Shown piece after piece: positions 44,074 through 55,663 of a stretch of DNA of 64,000 bases. A program made the translations under genes and the position numbers. The stretch covers positions 542,283 to 606,282 of the forward strand of contig ML213511.1 of NCBI GenBank assembly GCA_004369045.1, written 5' to 3'. The notes under the pieces were generated by a model, which saw only the letters and a list, made by a program, of their open reading frames with translations, did not search any database and had not been told where the DNA came from. Positions within the stretch are counted from its first letter, which is position 1. Each line of letters starts with the position of its first letter. Source of the DNA: Heliocybe sulcata. Lineage: Eukaryota; Basidiomycota; Agaricomycetes; Gloeophyllales; Gloeophyllaceae.

Positions 44074-45303
44074 CTACGGAAGCCGTAGGGGGACATTGCG
44101 CACGTCATCCCTCTCATATTCATTACATTTCCAATCGTAATGTTGACCATTCAGTTGGAGAGGAGCCAAAAGGCAAATAAAAGGCAAATCCCGCTCCTGT
44201 GATCCAATAGATTCCGAGGGCTTCCTAGACCAAACCTGTTTTCTGATTACGCTGTCACCTATATGACCTGCCTGTAGGTAGGCAGGGAGGTATATTCGGC
44301 ACAGGTCCTCATAAAGCAGGCTCATACATACCGGGCAACGATGTAGACTATATATCATCTCCGATGTCCGGACCGCCATGTAAGCCAAAATGCTTGTCGT
44401 GCAAACGGGCGCCGCGTAATCGGCATATGTTTGCGAATGAATGGCCGACCATATCTCCGAGGTGGAGGAAGGATTCAGAATGTTCTCTTGTTCCTGTAAG
44501 GGGAGTCCCTCAAAACCGCAAAGTCTTGATATGAGCGCGGTGGTTTGGGCGGTAATGCAGCTAAATGATATCCATAAGCACCGCTGAATTCCATACGTCC
44601 CGCTGTCGGCTGCAAGATTATTTGGCGTATTTGTAGTGAGTCTGCGAACTATGAACGTAATTGAAGTCGCCTTTCGGGTACAGCCGTAGGCGAGATGGCT
44701 GCTCCAGCGCTCGAAACCTACACACAATGGAGTCTGAAACCGGGTCTCGTGCGTGTTGTGCATAGGCATCCTGACCATAGGATTCCAGGCACACAGGGAA
44801 GCAATTCCAGCCACGACCAAGACGGAGAGCGGTGCGACTTTCTGCGCTGTTAAAGTCGTACGATTGAGTTCCGCGTACCCTCGCCATAGAATGGAATCCG
44901 GAATGGAGAACCTGGCGGTGGCGGGAGAGAGGATCGATTGGTGTCGAGCATACGGCGGGGATTCATCGAGATTCATCGTAAAAGTCAAGATCAGAGAACG
45001 GAAACGTCGGGAAAAGCCGCCAACAATGGCAATGGCAAGGAGGTGAATCCTCACAAGAAGGCGGAGTGTTCCTTCGTCAGTGCCTGGCGCGAAGGAAGGA
45101 AGGGCCGTGAAATCATTTCGAGGGCAGGAAGCACGCAGCAGTAGCCACAAGGGCAGAAGGTGACTCTTTTGAGGAAGACAGCTGCTTTTCCTGCCGGAAA
45201 TATCGAACGAATGTAAGGCGGGGCAAGTCTGGGGCGGGCGCGCCAGAGGATATTGCCGTCGATATGGAGTAAAGTGTTTCGCATTCCCAGCTTTACGCGT
45301 CAC
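44074..45303 (-). CDS. Long open frame, hypothetical protein
   Basis: An uninterrupted frame of 409 codons, much longer than chance frames in this DNA (elsewhere at most about 200). An internal ATG at 44976 gives MNLDESPPYARHQSILSPA and is the more natural start, because the 5' part overlaps the promoter zone of hydrophobin 2. A hydrophobic segment (VAPLSVLVVAGIASLCAW) could span a membrane and several cysteines sit near the C-terminus. A second minus-strand frame at 44618-44887 overlaps it and looks equally protein-like, so introns may switch between frames. I recognise no family. Confidence 0.3.
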   Translation of the reverse strand: MTRKAGNAKHFTPYRRQYPLARPPQTCPALHSFDISGRKSSCLPQKSHLLPLWLLLRASCPRNDFTALPSFAPGTDEGTLRLLVRIHLLAIAIVGGFSRRFRSLILTFTMNLDESPPYARHQSILSPATARFSIPDSILWRGYAELNRTTLTAQKVAPLSVLVVAGIASLCAWNPMVRMPMHNTHETRFQTPLCVGFERWSSHLAYGCTRKATSITFIVRRLTTNTPNNLAADSGTYGIQRCLWISFSCITAQTTALISRLCGFEGLPLQEQENILNPSSTSEIWSAIHSQTYADYAAPVCTTSILAYMAVRTSEMIYSLHRCPVCMSLLYEDLCRIYLPAYLQAGHIGDSVIRKQVWSRKPSESIGSQERDLPFICLLAPLQLNGQHYDWKCNEYERDDVRNVPLRLP

Positions 45304-45343
45304 CGTTCTTCGGATCTGAGGCTGAAGGTACCTCCGAAAATGC

Positions 45344-45350
45344 TATAAAA
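45344..45350 (+). promoter_or_regulatory. TATA box of hydrophobin 2
   Basis: TATAAAA, 91-97 bp upstream of the ATG at 45441, followed by a CT/CA-rich leader. Same motif and spacing as hydrophobin 1. Confidence 0.7.
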
Positions 45351-45440
45351 GCCCTTACCTTCAGCTGAAGAGCTCACCATCGCACCATCGCTCTCATCGC
45401 TCACAAGCCTCAACTACTCACCTCCACTCAATCACGAACA

Positions 45441-45921
45441 ATGTTCTCCTTCACTAAGCTCGCCGCGATTGCCGCTGTCGCCACCCTTGCTGTCGCCACT
45501 CCCACCCCCGGTGGCCAGCCTGCAGAGCCTGCAGGAAACTGCAACACTGGCCCCGTCCAGTGCTGCAACTCCGTCCAAAGTGCGAGCGACCCTGTTGTCT
45601 CCACGCTTGCGGGCCTTCTCGGTATTGTGCTGCCGGATGCCAACGCCATGGTGGGGCTTACCTGCTCTCCCATTACCGTGATCGGCGCTGCAGGCGGTGC
45701 CTCTTGGTAAGTCATGGGTGACTTGCTATACCTTGGGCTCGCAATTGATGTTCTATGTCCTCGTAGCTCTGCGCACCCGGTGTGCTGCGAGAACAACTCA
45801 TACGGTAGGACCCTATACGGACCGCTCTTTATAGAGGTCTCCTGGTCATCTTTTTCTGATTGATCTCTTGCGTCCCATAGGCTCGCTCATCTCTACGGGC
45901 TGCGTTCCTGTCACTCTTTAA
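45441..45921 (+). CDS. Class I hydrophobin 2
   Basis: Three exons (45441-45706, 45767-45804, 45881-45921) give 114 residues. A signal peptide ([19 protein letters not shown]) is followed by the eight cysteines: [28 protein letters not shown] and GCVPVTL at the end. It matches hydrophobin 1 in length, exon sizes and intron phases and differs mainly in the leader and at scattered positions such as the loop between cysteines 3 and 4. The secreted product is expected to assemble into the amphipathic rodlet layer on hyphae. The two paralogues lie 8.3 kb apart in opposite orientation, with SEC13, MEF1 and unrecognised DNA between them. Confidence 0.95.
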
Positions 45922-46694
45922 CCGGAAGCTCTGCTAAGCCTAAGGTAAAATCTTCGTCTCAGTGGATATTTTAGCAGCTGACCCACGTTAACAGGCTTCC
46001 TATAATCTCTTGTCTCAAATAGTAGTTCTCTAGTAGTCGTCAGACTGAGAATGTTCTGTATATGCTTGATTGAGATGCAGTTATCTGCTCAGATACATGC
46101 CAAAATCTTACTTATCTTCGGCAGTCTTGCTCGGTACCAACTGTTGTGTTAGGTCCCCATGTGTCGTGTCGCCTCGTGAAAGGCCTGTGCAGCAACTAAA
46201 TGAGGTAAATATGGGCATGCGAAGATATTTATATCGACTCCGCAACCCGCTCTGAATGGGTTACCATCTGGTTTGCTCCATAGTAGAGCCACGATATTCT
46301 TGAACAACCGAAGCTGCAAGCACCTATAAATCTCCTAAGCTGTCCAGGCTTCGTGCCGAACACGTTCCTCCAAGGTCACCACTTCCCAGACTCGTTGAAG
46401 ACAAGAGAGCCCAGGACGGAAGTTCCGTCTATATATCCAATAGCTGAAACTGAGGCATCGAAAGACACGGTGTGCACGCACTTCTGCAGCTTGTGGCAGG
46501 AGGAGCGGAGTTGGAATCTAGCCGCGCGCAGAACCGAACGCGTCTCTCGTGCGATCACTTGCATTGGAATCTGCAGCCAGCTTGAGCTTGAGCTAGGACG
46601 TTAAGGTCTCTTCTTTGCCTGACTGAAAACTGGAACAGCTACTGGTCGGTGGACCGTCACTCCCTCATCGCAAGAAAAAGGCAAAGCAAGCAGC
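45922..46694. other. Intergenic, no recognised gene
   Basis: About 770 bp between hydrophobin 2 and RRP42, both on the plus strand. Short frames only. Confidence 0.5.
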
Positions 46695-47873
46695 ATGGCT
46701 TCCGCGCTTATATCTCTCTCAAAATCCGAAAAATCTTATATACAAAACTCGCTCATATCCACTCCTCCTTTACGCGGTGATGGTCGAGCCCTACTCGACT
46801 ACCGACCGATCGCATTAGAGACTGGTGTTGCGCCTTTAGCGAACGGCAGTGCGCGTCTGAACATTGGGAAATCTGCCCACGAAGGCGCAGGCGGGACCGA
46901 AGTTCTCGCCGCGGTAAAACTCGAGGTCGAAGATGTGGAGAACGGAGACGGTGTAGATGGAGGAAGGATTATTTGCTCCGTGTCATGGTCAGTTCCTAGC
47001 ATAATTTACGATCGTGTCTTAATTATCTGCATGGACGAACATATCAAGATAGTTCCCCCGCCGCATACCCTTACCTTTCGTCCAACGCACTAGACGATCT
47101 GTCGTACGACATGACCACCACAGTTAATCAAACACTCGCACACCCCTCCCTGCACCCCAAAAACCTAGGTATTCTGTCCAAGAAGAAGTCCTGGGGTCTG
47201 CACCTCGATCTCATGGTCCTGTCTGACTCGGGTAATATTTACGACGCGCTGTTTCTGGCTGCGAGGGCAGCACTGTGGGACACAAAGGTACCTGTAACGA
47301 GGGCTGTAGAGTATCAGGGTAAGAAGGGAAGTGCAACACTACCAGACGATATGGATCTGGAGCAGGAGAGCGGGTTCGATACTCGGCAGGTGTCAAGAGC
47401 TGTTGACTTTGAGCTGCCGGATTATTGGGACGAGGGCGAGACGCTCGCGGGGCAGGATCAGTGGCCGGTCTGTGTTACGCTGAATATCGTGCGTGTACAA
47501 AGGTTTGGACCTGAATGCTGAACCGCTTAAGCCCAATATTCAGGTCGCACCAGTTTACTACCTTGATGCAACACTGCAAGAAGAAGCCTCGACGCCTCTC
47601 CGGCTTTTATTGGCGCTGTCCTTCCCCAAGTCAGGTCCAGCGAGACTGCAGGCAACCCGCTTGCTGGGACCTGGCGAAACCCAGCTGTCGCAGGTTAAAT
47701 CCCTGGTGCAGGTGCGTAAAGTTACCATGATTTGGTGAAGGAGCGACTGCTGAGCTCGCATACAGGAGGGGGAGAAACATGCGAGAGAGCTGTTTGCAGC
47801 ATTGGAAGCAAAGTTGAAAGAAGAGGACGTGAGACGCAATCAGCGGGCAAGAGACAGATTCGTTCTTCGGTAA
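46695..47873 (+). CDS. RRP42: Exosome complex subunit RRP42 (RNase PH-like)
   Basis: Four exons (46695-46987, 47053-47488, 47544-47711, 47766-47873) give 334 residues. The RNase PH fold signatures of the RRP42 branch are clear: ISLSKSEKSYIQNSL near the start, LRGDGRALLDYRPIALETG, GSARLNIG, TEVLAAVKLEVE, then LDLMVLSDSGNIYDALFLAA in the second half. RRP42 is one of six catalytically inactive ring subunits of the exosome, which feeds RNA to Rrp44/Rrp6 for 3'-to-5' decay in nucleus and cytoplasm. The C-terminal exon is a basic/acidic helix (HARELFAALEAKLKEEDVRR). A GH5 gene follows on the same strand 380 bp downstream. Confidence 0.92.
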
Positions 47874-48251
47874 TTGCATTAGTTCGTCTTCAGACAAATA
47901 CATTGACCTGCTTGGGGAATGCTTGCGGTTCGATTCTGACGCTGCGAAGCGGGGTAAAAGATGAAGCTGTGCCAGCAGGTGGGCCTGCCATCCGCCTGAA
48001 TACAGTGAGTATAGTTAGGAAGGGGGCATGACCACTGGCGTCGGACCTTCCTGCAGCGTAATTGGCCGGTAGACTGCAGGCGGGTTGTCGGCGATTTCTC
48101 CTGCGCCCTCGCGCTCGTGCCGGACGAACCTCGGAGAAACGCGACATGCCGGGCCGCTCTCCGTCGCTTTCCCGCTCTTCTTGTCACAACACATATAAGA
48201 TGGCTAGCATGGGACTTGAGGCTGCTGGCTTCGCCTTTTCACTCTCTAGCT

Positions 48252-49945
48252 ATGTCGTACATCAAGGTCTCGGGAACCAAGCTTGTGGACGGCAATGGGA
48301 AGGAGACCATTCTGCGGGGAGCAGGTCTCGGAGGATGGATGAAGTAACTATCAATGCTGGCCCTTCGGCCGTAGATGCTGATCTGTTTGTTATTTGTCCA
48401 GCATGGAGAACTTTATCACTGGTTACAAAGCTTTCTCGATATTAGGGACACGCCTAACCAATATGTGCAGGATATCCGGGCTGCGAATTCCAGATCCGTG
48501 AGGCATTGGCGGAGGTTGTGGGCAAAGAGAAATCAGAATTCTTCTTTGACAAGGTGAGATTGATCAGGCATCTTTAACTGAAATGATCGTTGATACTGTC
48601 CCAAGTTCCTCGAGTACTTCTTCCAGGAGGACGACGCGAAATTCTTCAAGAGCCTCGGTCTGAACTGCATACGCATTGCGTTCAACTACCGGCACTTTGA
48701 GGGTCAGCTCCGACATCTCTTCCACATTATGTGTCGGTCGTGACATTCTCTCAGATGACATGAACCCGCGAGTTCTCAAGAAGGAGGGCTTCAAACACCT
48801 TGACCGCGTGATCGACCTGTGCTCCAAGCACGGTATCTACACCATCCTTGACTTGCACACCGCGCCAGGCGGGCAGAACACGGACTGGCACTCAGATGCT
48901 GGCACCCACATCGCGAACTTCTGGAAACACAAGGACTTTCAGGACCGCACTGTCTGGCTCTGGGGCGAGCTCGCAAAGCACTACGTCGGCAACACCTGGA
49001 TCGCGGGCTACAACCCGCTGAACGAGCCCACAGACCCCACGCACACGACCCTCATCCACTTTTACAATCGCATCTACAAGGTGATCCGCGACGTCGACCC
49101 GCACCATGCCATCTTCTTGGACGGCAACACCTTTGCGTCCGACTTCTCGCACTTTGGCGATGCGTCGAAAAACTGGGAGAACACGGCGTACTCCATTCAT
49201 GACTACTCCGTATTTGGCTTCCCCGCGGCGCCGGAGGCATATGTGAGCAATGACACGCAGAGGCACAGGCTGCGTCGAAGTTACGAGAGGAAACGTGAGT
49301 GGATGGACAAGAACGGTCTCTGCGTCTGGAACGGCGAGTGGGGACCTGTGTACGCTCGGAAAGAGTACGAGGGTGAGGCTTGGAATGAGATCAACCAGCA
49401 GCGGTATCAAGTCCTCAAGGACCAGCTCGATATTTACAACAAGGTGCCTTGTTTACTTGTCTCTCTGTCGAGCATCGTGCTAAAGTCCGTTCATACAGGA
49501 CCGCCTCAGCTGGTCGATCTGGCTATACAAGGACATCGGGTTCCAAGGCATGGTCTACGTCTCGCAGGAGACGCCCTACATGACGCTCTTCAAGGATTTC
49601 CTCGCCAAAAAGCGGCGGCTCGCGGTGGACGCATGGGGCGTCGACGACTCCGCGGTGCGCCATCTCTACCAGCCGCTCATCGACCACATCAAGCAAGAGG
49701 TCAAGCCCGAGCACCAGAACCTGTATCCGTACCCTGTGTGGACGCTCGAGGGCCGAGTCGGCCGGCTGACGCGGTGCATCCTTGTGGCAGAGTTCCTAGT
49801 GGCGGAGTGGGCGGAGCATTTTAGGGGCATGGACGAGGCGCAGCTGGACAAGGTCGCCAAGAGCTTCGCGTTCGAGAACTGCTTGCAGCGCGAAGGGCTG
49901 AACAAGGTCCTCACGGAGAATGCATCCTTGGTTCAAAACGCGTAG
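48252..49945 (+). CDS. GH5 glycoside hydrolase, exo-1,3-beta-glucanase-like, no signal peptide
   Basis: Six exons (48252-48343, 48402-48421, 48471-48553, 48606-48702, 48755-49443, 49499-49945) give 475 residues. Exon 2 is only 20 nt but restores [12 protein letters not shown]. The GH5 barrel shows [32 protein letters not shown] (130-145), the acid/base Glu188 in NPLNEP and the nucleophile Glu292 in WNGEWGPV. No N-terminal signal peptide is visible: the protein starts [18 protein letters not shown], so it may act inside the cell on glucan or a glycolipid, as proposed for related intracellular GH5 enzymes. A TATAAG stretch at 48194-48199 suits this ATG. One intron uses a CAAG acceptor. The exact GH5 subfamily and substrate are not settled. 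Confidence 0.9.
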
Positions 49946-52900
49946 ACGTAATACGGGGCCAGTGAAATATTCAAATATTCATGTATCACACGACTGTGTG
50001 ACCTCTTACTGTACTTGTACGTGGACCATCTTCTGCTGCATTATCAAGGTTATGGTTCGAGATCCAGATGCGCCGTAGGGCGTACCTTAATCTGGGACTC
50101 GTGTGCGAAATGAAGGTTCTGCCCTCGAAGAGCGGCATAGATGCGGAATGACGACGGACGTTCTACTGGTAAGGCGCAAGGGGCCCGGCGAGATGGTCAG
50201 CGCGTTGGCGATATCTATACAGCTTGGGAATCTGCGTGGGCTTCCCACCAGAGTTGCGTCCCACGCAGACCCTATGGTCACCTCGCGAGCAGCCGTAAGA
50301 GCCCGAGGTTCCCGAAAAGAAGAATCAGAGTCGCGGATTGATCCTTGTGCGTCTGAGAGCAGAAGGCAGTTCGATAGATTCGTACTACTGACGTAGTTCG
50401 TTGTCCGGTGCGGTACAGCAAGCACTTTGGGGGTACGAAATCTGCGTTTGCTTGCGATAATATTCCGAGGCAGCAGAGTGAGAAGGGACGGAATTATCCA
50501 AGGAGAATTGTGCTGAAGCCTAGGCGCCTAGGCAGCGGCGTGGCTGCCGGGCTTGTGATGCTAGAGTGCTCGACTCCGACCTGATCAATAATGTCCAGTG
50601 AGAGCGAGCCACCGAAGGCACCGACGGGCCTTACGCTTGATGGCAACCGCGCCGACTGATATATAAGCTGTTCAGAGCTGTGCCGGCGTGCAGTCCATCG
50701 GTCTTCGAGTGATGCTTGTGCCAGATACCTTGATCGTTAGTAACGCATCTGCTTTCGTCTTCCCAGAACGAGAGTAGGATAGGGCATGAGAGAGGATCTT
50801 TGCGCGTCTCCAACAGTTTGGTAGTATTCGATATGACGAGCGGGCATGACATTGAGGGGCATCCACGATCAGACCGCTAGGTGGACTCGGACATACTTTA
50901 CTCTGCCACGATTGCCTTTGACGCGTCGCTCGATCCGTACTAGTGGCCCCAGTCGAGCTTCTTATGCCTGACAAACGCACCATCTGCGTCGGTTAATATG
51001 AGCGATCCAAGGGTGTCGCCCAGCCTCAAAATTTAGCTGCGATCTCTACGGAGACGAGCAAGGTCTTTTGCGGCTCCTGGGGAGTAGAAATGCTGGGTAG
51101 GGGCTGTGCGGGTTGCGCAGGTCCGCCAGCCAGATGGAGAAAACTGGCGCTGCTTTGAAGCAGATTGCTGGGTACCCAGGGTAAAAAGGGGAGCGAGACA
51201 GAGTGCGCAGCGGACGGACGTGACTAGACGGGAGTGCTAGATATGCCAGCCTGTGCTTCATGACCGGGAATTCGGACCTCCGCACCGCTGGCTATAAAAC
51301 GTCGCCAGCGTGGCTGTCATTCCCGATCGTCCAAGCATGCAAGTCCGCTAGCTGGACTTTCCCATTCGGCGAGCTGGGAGGTCCCGACGCCGCCGTCGGA
51401 TAGATCGACGCAACTGCCTGGACATTGAATTTCCCGAGCCTAGTGTTAGCGTTGCGCTAATGGTATTGGGGTCTTCGGAGCGTGGTCGTCCAGTAGTATG
51501 ACGATGGCAATCCCAGCAAGAGTATACGGATAAATCAAACCAGAGTAGCGGCTACCATGCGATGAACGAGTGTTTTGGCAATGTGACTAACAAAGCGAAC
51601 CTTCGGAGCAACGGATGTGCCAGAATGGGATCTGAAGTCGGGCTGTGGTCCCTCCCGGACGTTCCGACCCAGCTAGTAGGTCCCACCCTGCCGGCTTGCT
51701 GAATCAGAGAGGCTCGCCGCCGCTGCGAAAGGTGTCCAGATCATCCGGCACAAGTGGGTGGAGGATACCTAGAGAAAGAAAGGAGCCGGGATCTGGAAAT
51801 CGAACAGGAGAAGCATTGGTGATCTCACCTACGTGGGCCTTACAGCTGGAGGTGCAGCTGTTTCTGAGTCCCCAGAAAATGCAGTGGGATTTACCCCGAA
51901 GCGACCGCGAGCGGTGTCCGACAGTGTCAGCGAGGATTGACGAAACGGTCTTTCGAGCATTGGAGAATTGGGTGGAGGTAGCGTCTGAGAGACTAGTGCT
52001 CGACGATCGAAATGACCAGCTGTGAAAAAAATGAAATAAGAGGGCGACTTTAGTTTGTTCGCCATGGGACCAAGAATTGACCGGCGTCCCAGAGCCACGG
52101 TGCGCGGATACGGAGTCTGTTGTAGCCAGATCCACGAGATCGGGACCCCAGCCGTGCAACTCAAAGTTTGCTCGACAGCCTGCATCGCTGCGAAGAGCAC
52201 GAACGGCATGATAGGAGTTGACTATACGTACACGGTACGACGCTCAGCTATCGGAACGTGTGATAAGAAGCGATCATATGCACACTAAAAAGCCATTTGG
52301 AGAAGGGGAAGCGACGATAGGGACATACGGGACTTGGAAATCGCCTCGGTTCGCACGGCGAGGTAATGCAGGTAGATGGATACGGTCGAATGCATGGCAT
52401 TTGGTGAGTTGAAGGCATCGGTACTGATTATAGATTATCTGATGCAGCGCGGTTTTGCGTGCATCGCGATATGATGTAGTAGCAGGCACGGTGGGCGACC
52501 TTGGCGGGAGCTCGTGCCTAACGTGGAATAGTTGAGACATGCTGCATGCAGGGTCGGTGTTCTTAGTCGGTTGCAAGTTCGTGGAGAAAAATTGTCTGAC
52601 CTTTGGCAAGTCGCTTAATTGTTCTTCGAGACATCATTATCGACGTGCGGTGTCTTGACTCTACCGCGCGGAAAAATCAAAGCGAGATTATCAAGAAAGA
52701 GACCCTTGCCAGAAGGAAAAAAGATCGGTGATAAACAGTAGTCTATCAGCCGCGATGTGGGGTACCTGTTGGACTGCATCGCGGCAGAACCACGCTGTTC
52801 ATGCCATAAGCTCGCACTACCGGCGGGACACGGAGGAATGTCCACAGTGGGACAACGCCACCGCAGTTGAGAGTCTTGTCTGGAAGATGGCAGACCTGGC

Positions 52901-53310
52901 TAGGTAAAGATGAAGCGCAAATGAGATCAGAAAACTGCGCGCCGACAACATCGTAAGTATGTCCTTCCGCGTTGTACAGCACCAGTCGAGGCCCATGTCG
53001 GGTTTACGCTGTATACCTATCAAATTTCATGCGAGTAGCGAGCGAGGCAGACCACCGTCGGTGCGGAAGCACTCGAGTCTCACGCCGGTGCGTGGGAACG
53101 GAGGACAGGAAGGCCCGATAGTTTACGTTCTGCAGTGAGTGCCTTCCAGACTTCGTTGCATCCAGATCCTCGCAAACAGATCTTCTCTTGTCGTTAACGG
53201 TCAAAATCTCCTCGCGCTCTACTTTCACCGAGAGTATCTCATATTTTCCATTACCGTGTGGGACTTCTGTCAGGTGCAATCACCTCCAAAAGATATGAAC
53301 CAGCAACGCA
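49946..53310. other. 3.4 kb without a recognised gene
   Basis: Frames on both strands stay below about 150 codons and show no family motif. I found no LTR, inverted-repeat pair or tRNA by eye. The length is unusual for this gene-dense stretch, so old transposon remnants or a non-coding RNA could be present. Confidence 0.45.
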
Positions 53311-53316
53311 TATATA
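53311..53316 (+). promoter_or_regulatory. TATA box of the P450 gene
   Basis: TATATA 58-63 bp upstream of the ATG at 53374, the same arrangement as in the copper radical oxidase gene. Confidence 0.6.
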
Positions 53317-53373
53317 GCCCCGGGGGAGGAACCTCAACCACCACAGACAAGAGCTGTCGTCCCCCTCGTAGCA

Positions 53374-55663
53374 ATGCATCCGACCGAGTATCGCGCCCGC
53401 ATCCTCCTGGACGTGCTTCGTGTCGTCGTCTTGCCCGCTGCGGTACTCTCTCTCTATCTGCAGTCGTCTGGGACACAACTTGGACTCTGGAGTCTGCCCT
53501 GCCATGCTGCTTTCATCTTTATCTGGATGTATACTCGGTGCCTCTACTCGGACTGGATCCAGTCCAGGGACGCCAGGCGTCTTGGAGCCAAGCCAATACC
53601 TCGCGTAGTCGGAAAGCTACCAGGAAACATAGACGTCCTGTACAAGATGATGAAGGCTTTCAAGTCGTCTTACATCCTTGACGTTTACTTGGAACTGTTC
53701 CAAGAGTATCAATGCACGACTCTCAACGCCCGGATACTCTGGGTTGACCAGGTAAAGCGTTGATTCCTGACATTACGTTGTGCTCGACTCCACTCGTAGC
53801 GCATAAAATTGAATACTGATGTTCAATCCGTAGATCATAACCATGGACGAGGAGCATTCCAAGTTCGTTATAGCTACCGGATTCCACCATTTCTGGAGAG
53901 GAAAGCTCCAGAAAGAGAGAATGTAAGACGACCGCTTCCCTCCCCTGCTTATGAATTTGATATACATTTCATATTTAGGGAGAGGTTCCTGGGGAATGGT
54001 ATCTTCAACCGCGATGACGAGGTAAGTGAGATGAGAAAGTTATATCCCATTCAAGACGGCTCACGATTACATTGGTAGATATGGAAAACGGTATGCTGCT
54101 ATCCCGCAGAATCTAGCAATGACGCTGAGTCACTCTCAGCATCGCAGCATGGCCCGCCCCTTCTTCGCCCGGGAACGCATCTCCGATTTCGAGCTCTACG
54201 AGAAACACGCGCAGCGGCTCCTCTCCATCGTCTCATCCACCGCGTCCTCCGACCTCGCCTGCGACGCGCAAGACCTCTACTCGCGGTTCACCATGGACTC
54301 GGCCTCCGAGTTCCTCTTCGGGGAGAACTTCGACACCCTCTCTGGGGCGCGCCCGGAGCCGGGCAAGGCGACGCTGGGCGCCAAGGGCTCGGCCTTGACC
54401 GACCATTTCGGCACCTTCGCGCAGGCGTTCGAGGAGTGTCAGCAGATCATCACGACGCGCGCGCGCCTGGGGTACACCTGGCCGCTGCACGAGCTGTGGG
54501 AAGACAAGACGGTGAAGCCTGTCCAGCGCATACGGCAGTGGCTGGATCCGATCGTCCAGCGCGTGCTCGACGATAAGGCCCGGATGAGAAAGGCGGAAAT
54601 TCAGAGTCCGGTCGGGGAGAAGAATTTTCTGCAGCACCTGGCTGACAGCACCGAGGGTACGTCGCGGTTTACGCGTTCTATGCCATATGCCAAGTGCTAA
54701 TCCGGATATCGGAACTAAAGATCCCTCTCTGATCCGAGACCAGCTGCTAAGTATGCTCCTGGCAGCCAGAGATACGGTTCGTGGATCTGCCCGTGACATT
54801 ATCGCGGGTTCTCACTATTGCTAATTCTATTTCTATTTCCGTGCCAGACCGCTTGCCTTCTCACCTTCGTAACCTACTTTATGGCCATGCACCCGGAGGT
54901 TACTCGGCGGCTTCGCGCGGAGGTCGTACACCACTGCGGGCCCACAGGCGCTCCGACCTACGACACCATCAGGAACTTGAGATACAGTAAGGCTCCCATT
55001 CTTACCCACCCTTGTCGTGAACAAGCCATTCACGCATCACGTCTACATCAGTGCGTGCCGTCATCCACGAGACCTTGCGCCTGTTCCCGCCGGTGCCGCT
55101 CAACATTCGAGAAAGCCGTGCGGCGGCGTGTGCGCTTCCGCCTGCGGATGGGACGTACTCGGGGACGCTCCTGCCGACGCAGCCGCTGTACATGCCCCCG
55201 AGAACGAACATTGTGTACCTGCCCTTGCTCACGCAGCGGAACCCCGCGCTGTGGGGACCGGACGCGGACAATTTTGACCCGGGGCGGTGGCTCGATGCGG
55301 AGCGGCTGAGTAGGTACACGTCTAATCCGATGATGTACACCCCGTTTAGCGCGGGGCCGAGAGCGGTAAGCCTAGTTCTCGTTTGCCGGTGATTTGGGTT
55401 GTGTTGACCCTTGGGGACAGTGCGTCGGGCAGAATTATGCGTTGAACGAGGCGATGTATTTGCTTGTGAGATTGGTGCAGCAGGTGGAGCGGGTGGAGCT
55501 TGTGCCGGAGTGTCAGCCTGGAGGGTCGTTGCCGCCGGTGGAGTGGAAGGGGAGGAAGGGCCGCCAGGCGTATGAGCGGGTGTGGCCGGCGGCGGCGTTG
55601 ACGCTTTATGCGAAGGCGAGTGGTGTGTCTGAGGTATGGGGTTTGACTGACTGTTTTGGATAG
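53374..55663 (+). CDS. Cytochrome P450 monooxygenase, CYP63-like
   Basis: Nine exons (53374-53751, 53834-53922, 53979-54021, 54079-54090, 54140-54656, 54721-54776, 54848-54986, 55052-55365, 55421-55663) give 596 residues. An N-terminal hydrophobic anchor region (VLRVVVLPAAVLSLYL and a second span) is followed by HRSMARPFFARERI, the I-helix end MLLAARDTTA (the AxxTT type), HETLR (417-421, ExxR), FDPGRW and the heme loop FSAGPRACVGQ with Cys517. An opening YRARILLDVLR and overall length match the CYP63 family of wood-rot fungi, members of which oxidise alkanes and xenobiotics; the substrate here is inferred only by analogy. Exon 4 is a 12-nt micro-exon encoding IWKT, needed to keep the usual WKxHR motif. 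The final exon may be slightly mis-ended. Confidence 0.9.

Noticed and set aside
50053-50075. GGTTCGAGATC as a tRNA B box
   Set aside because: It does not match the full B-box consensus, and no A box or cloverleaf could be drawn around it.
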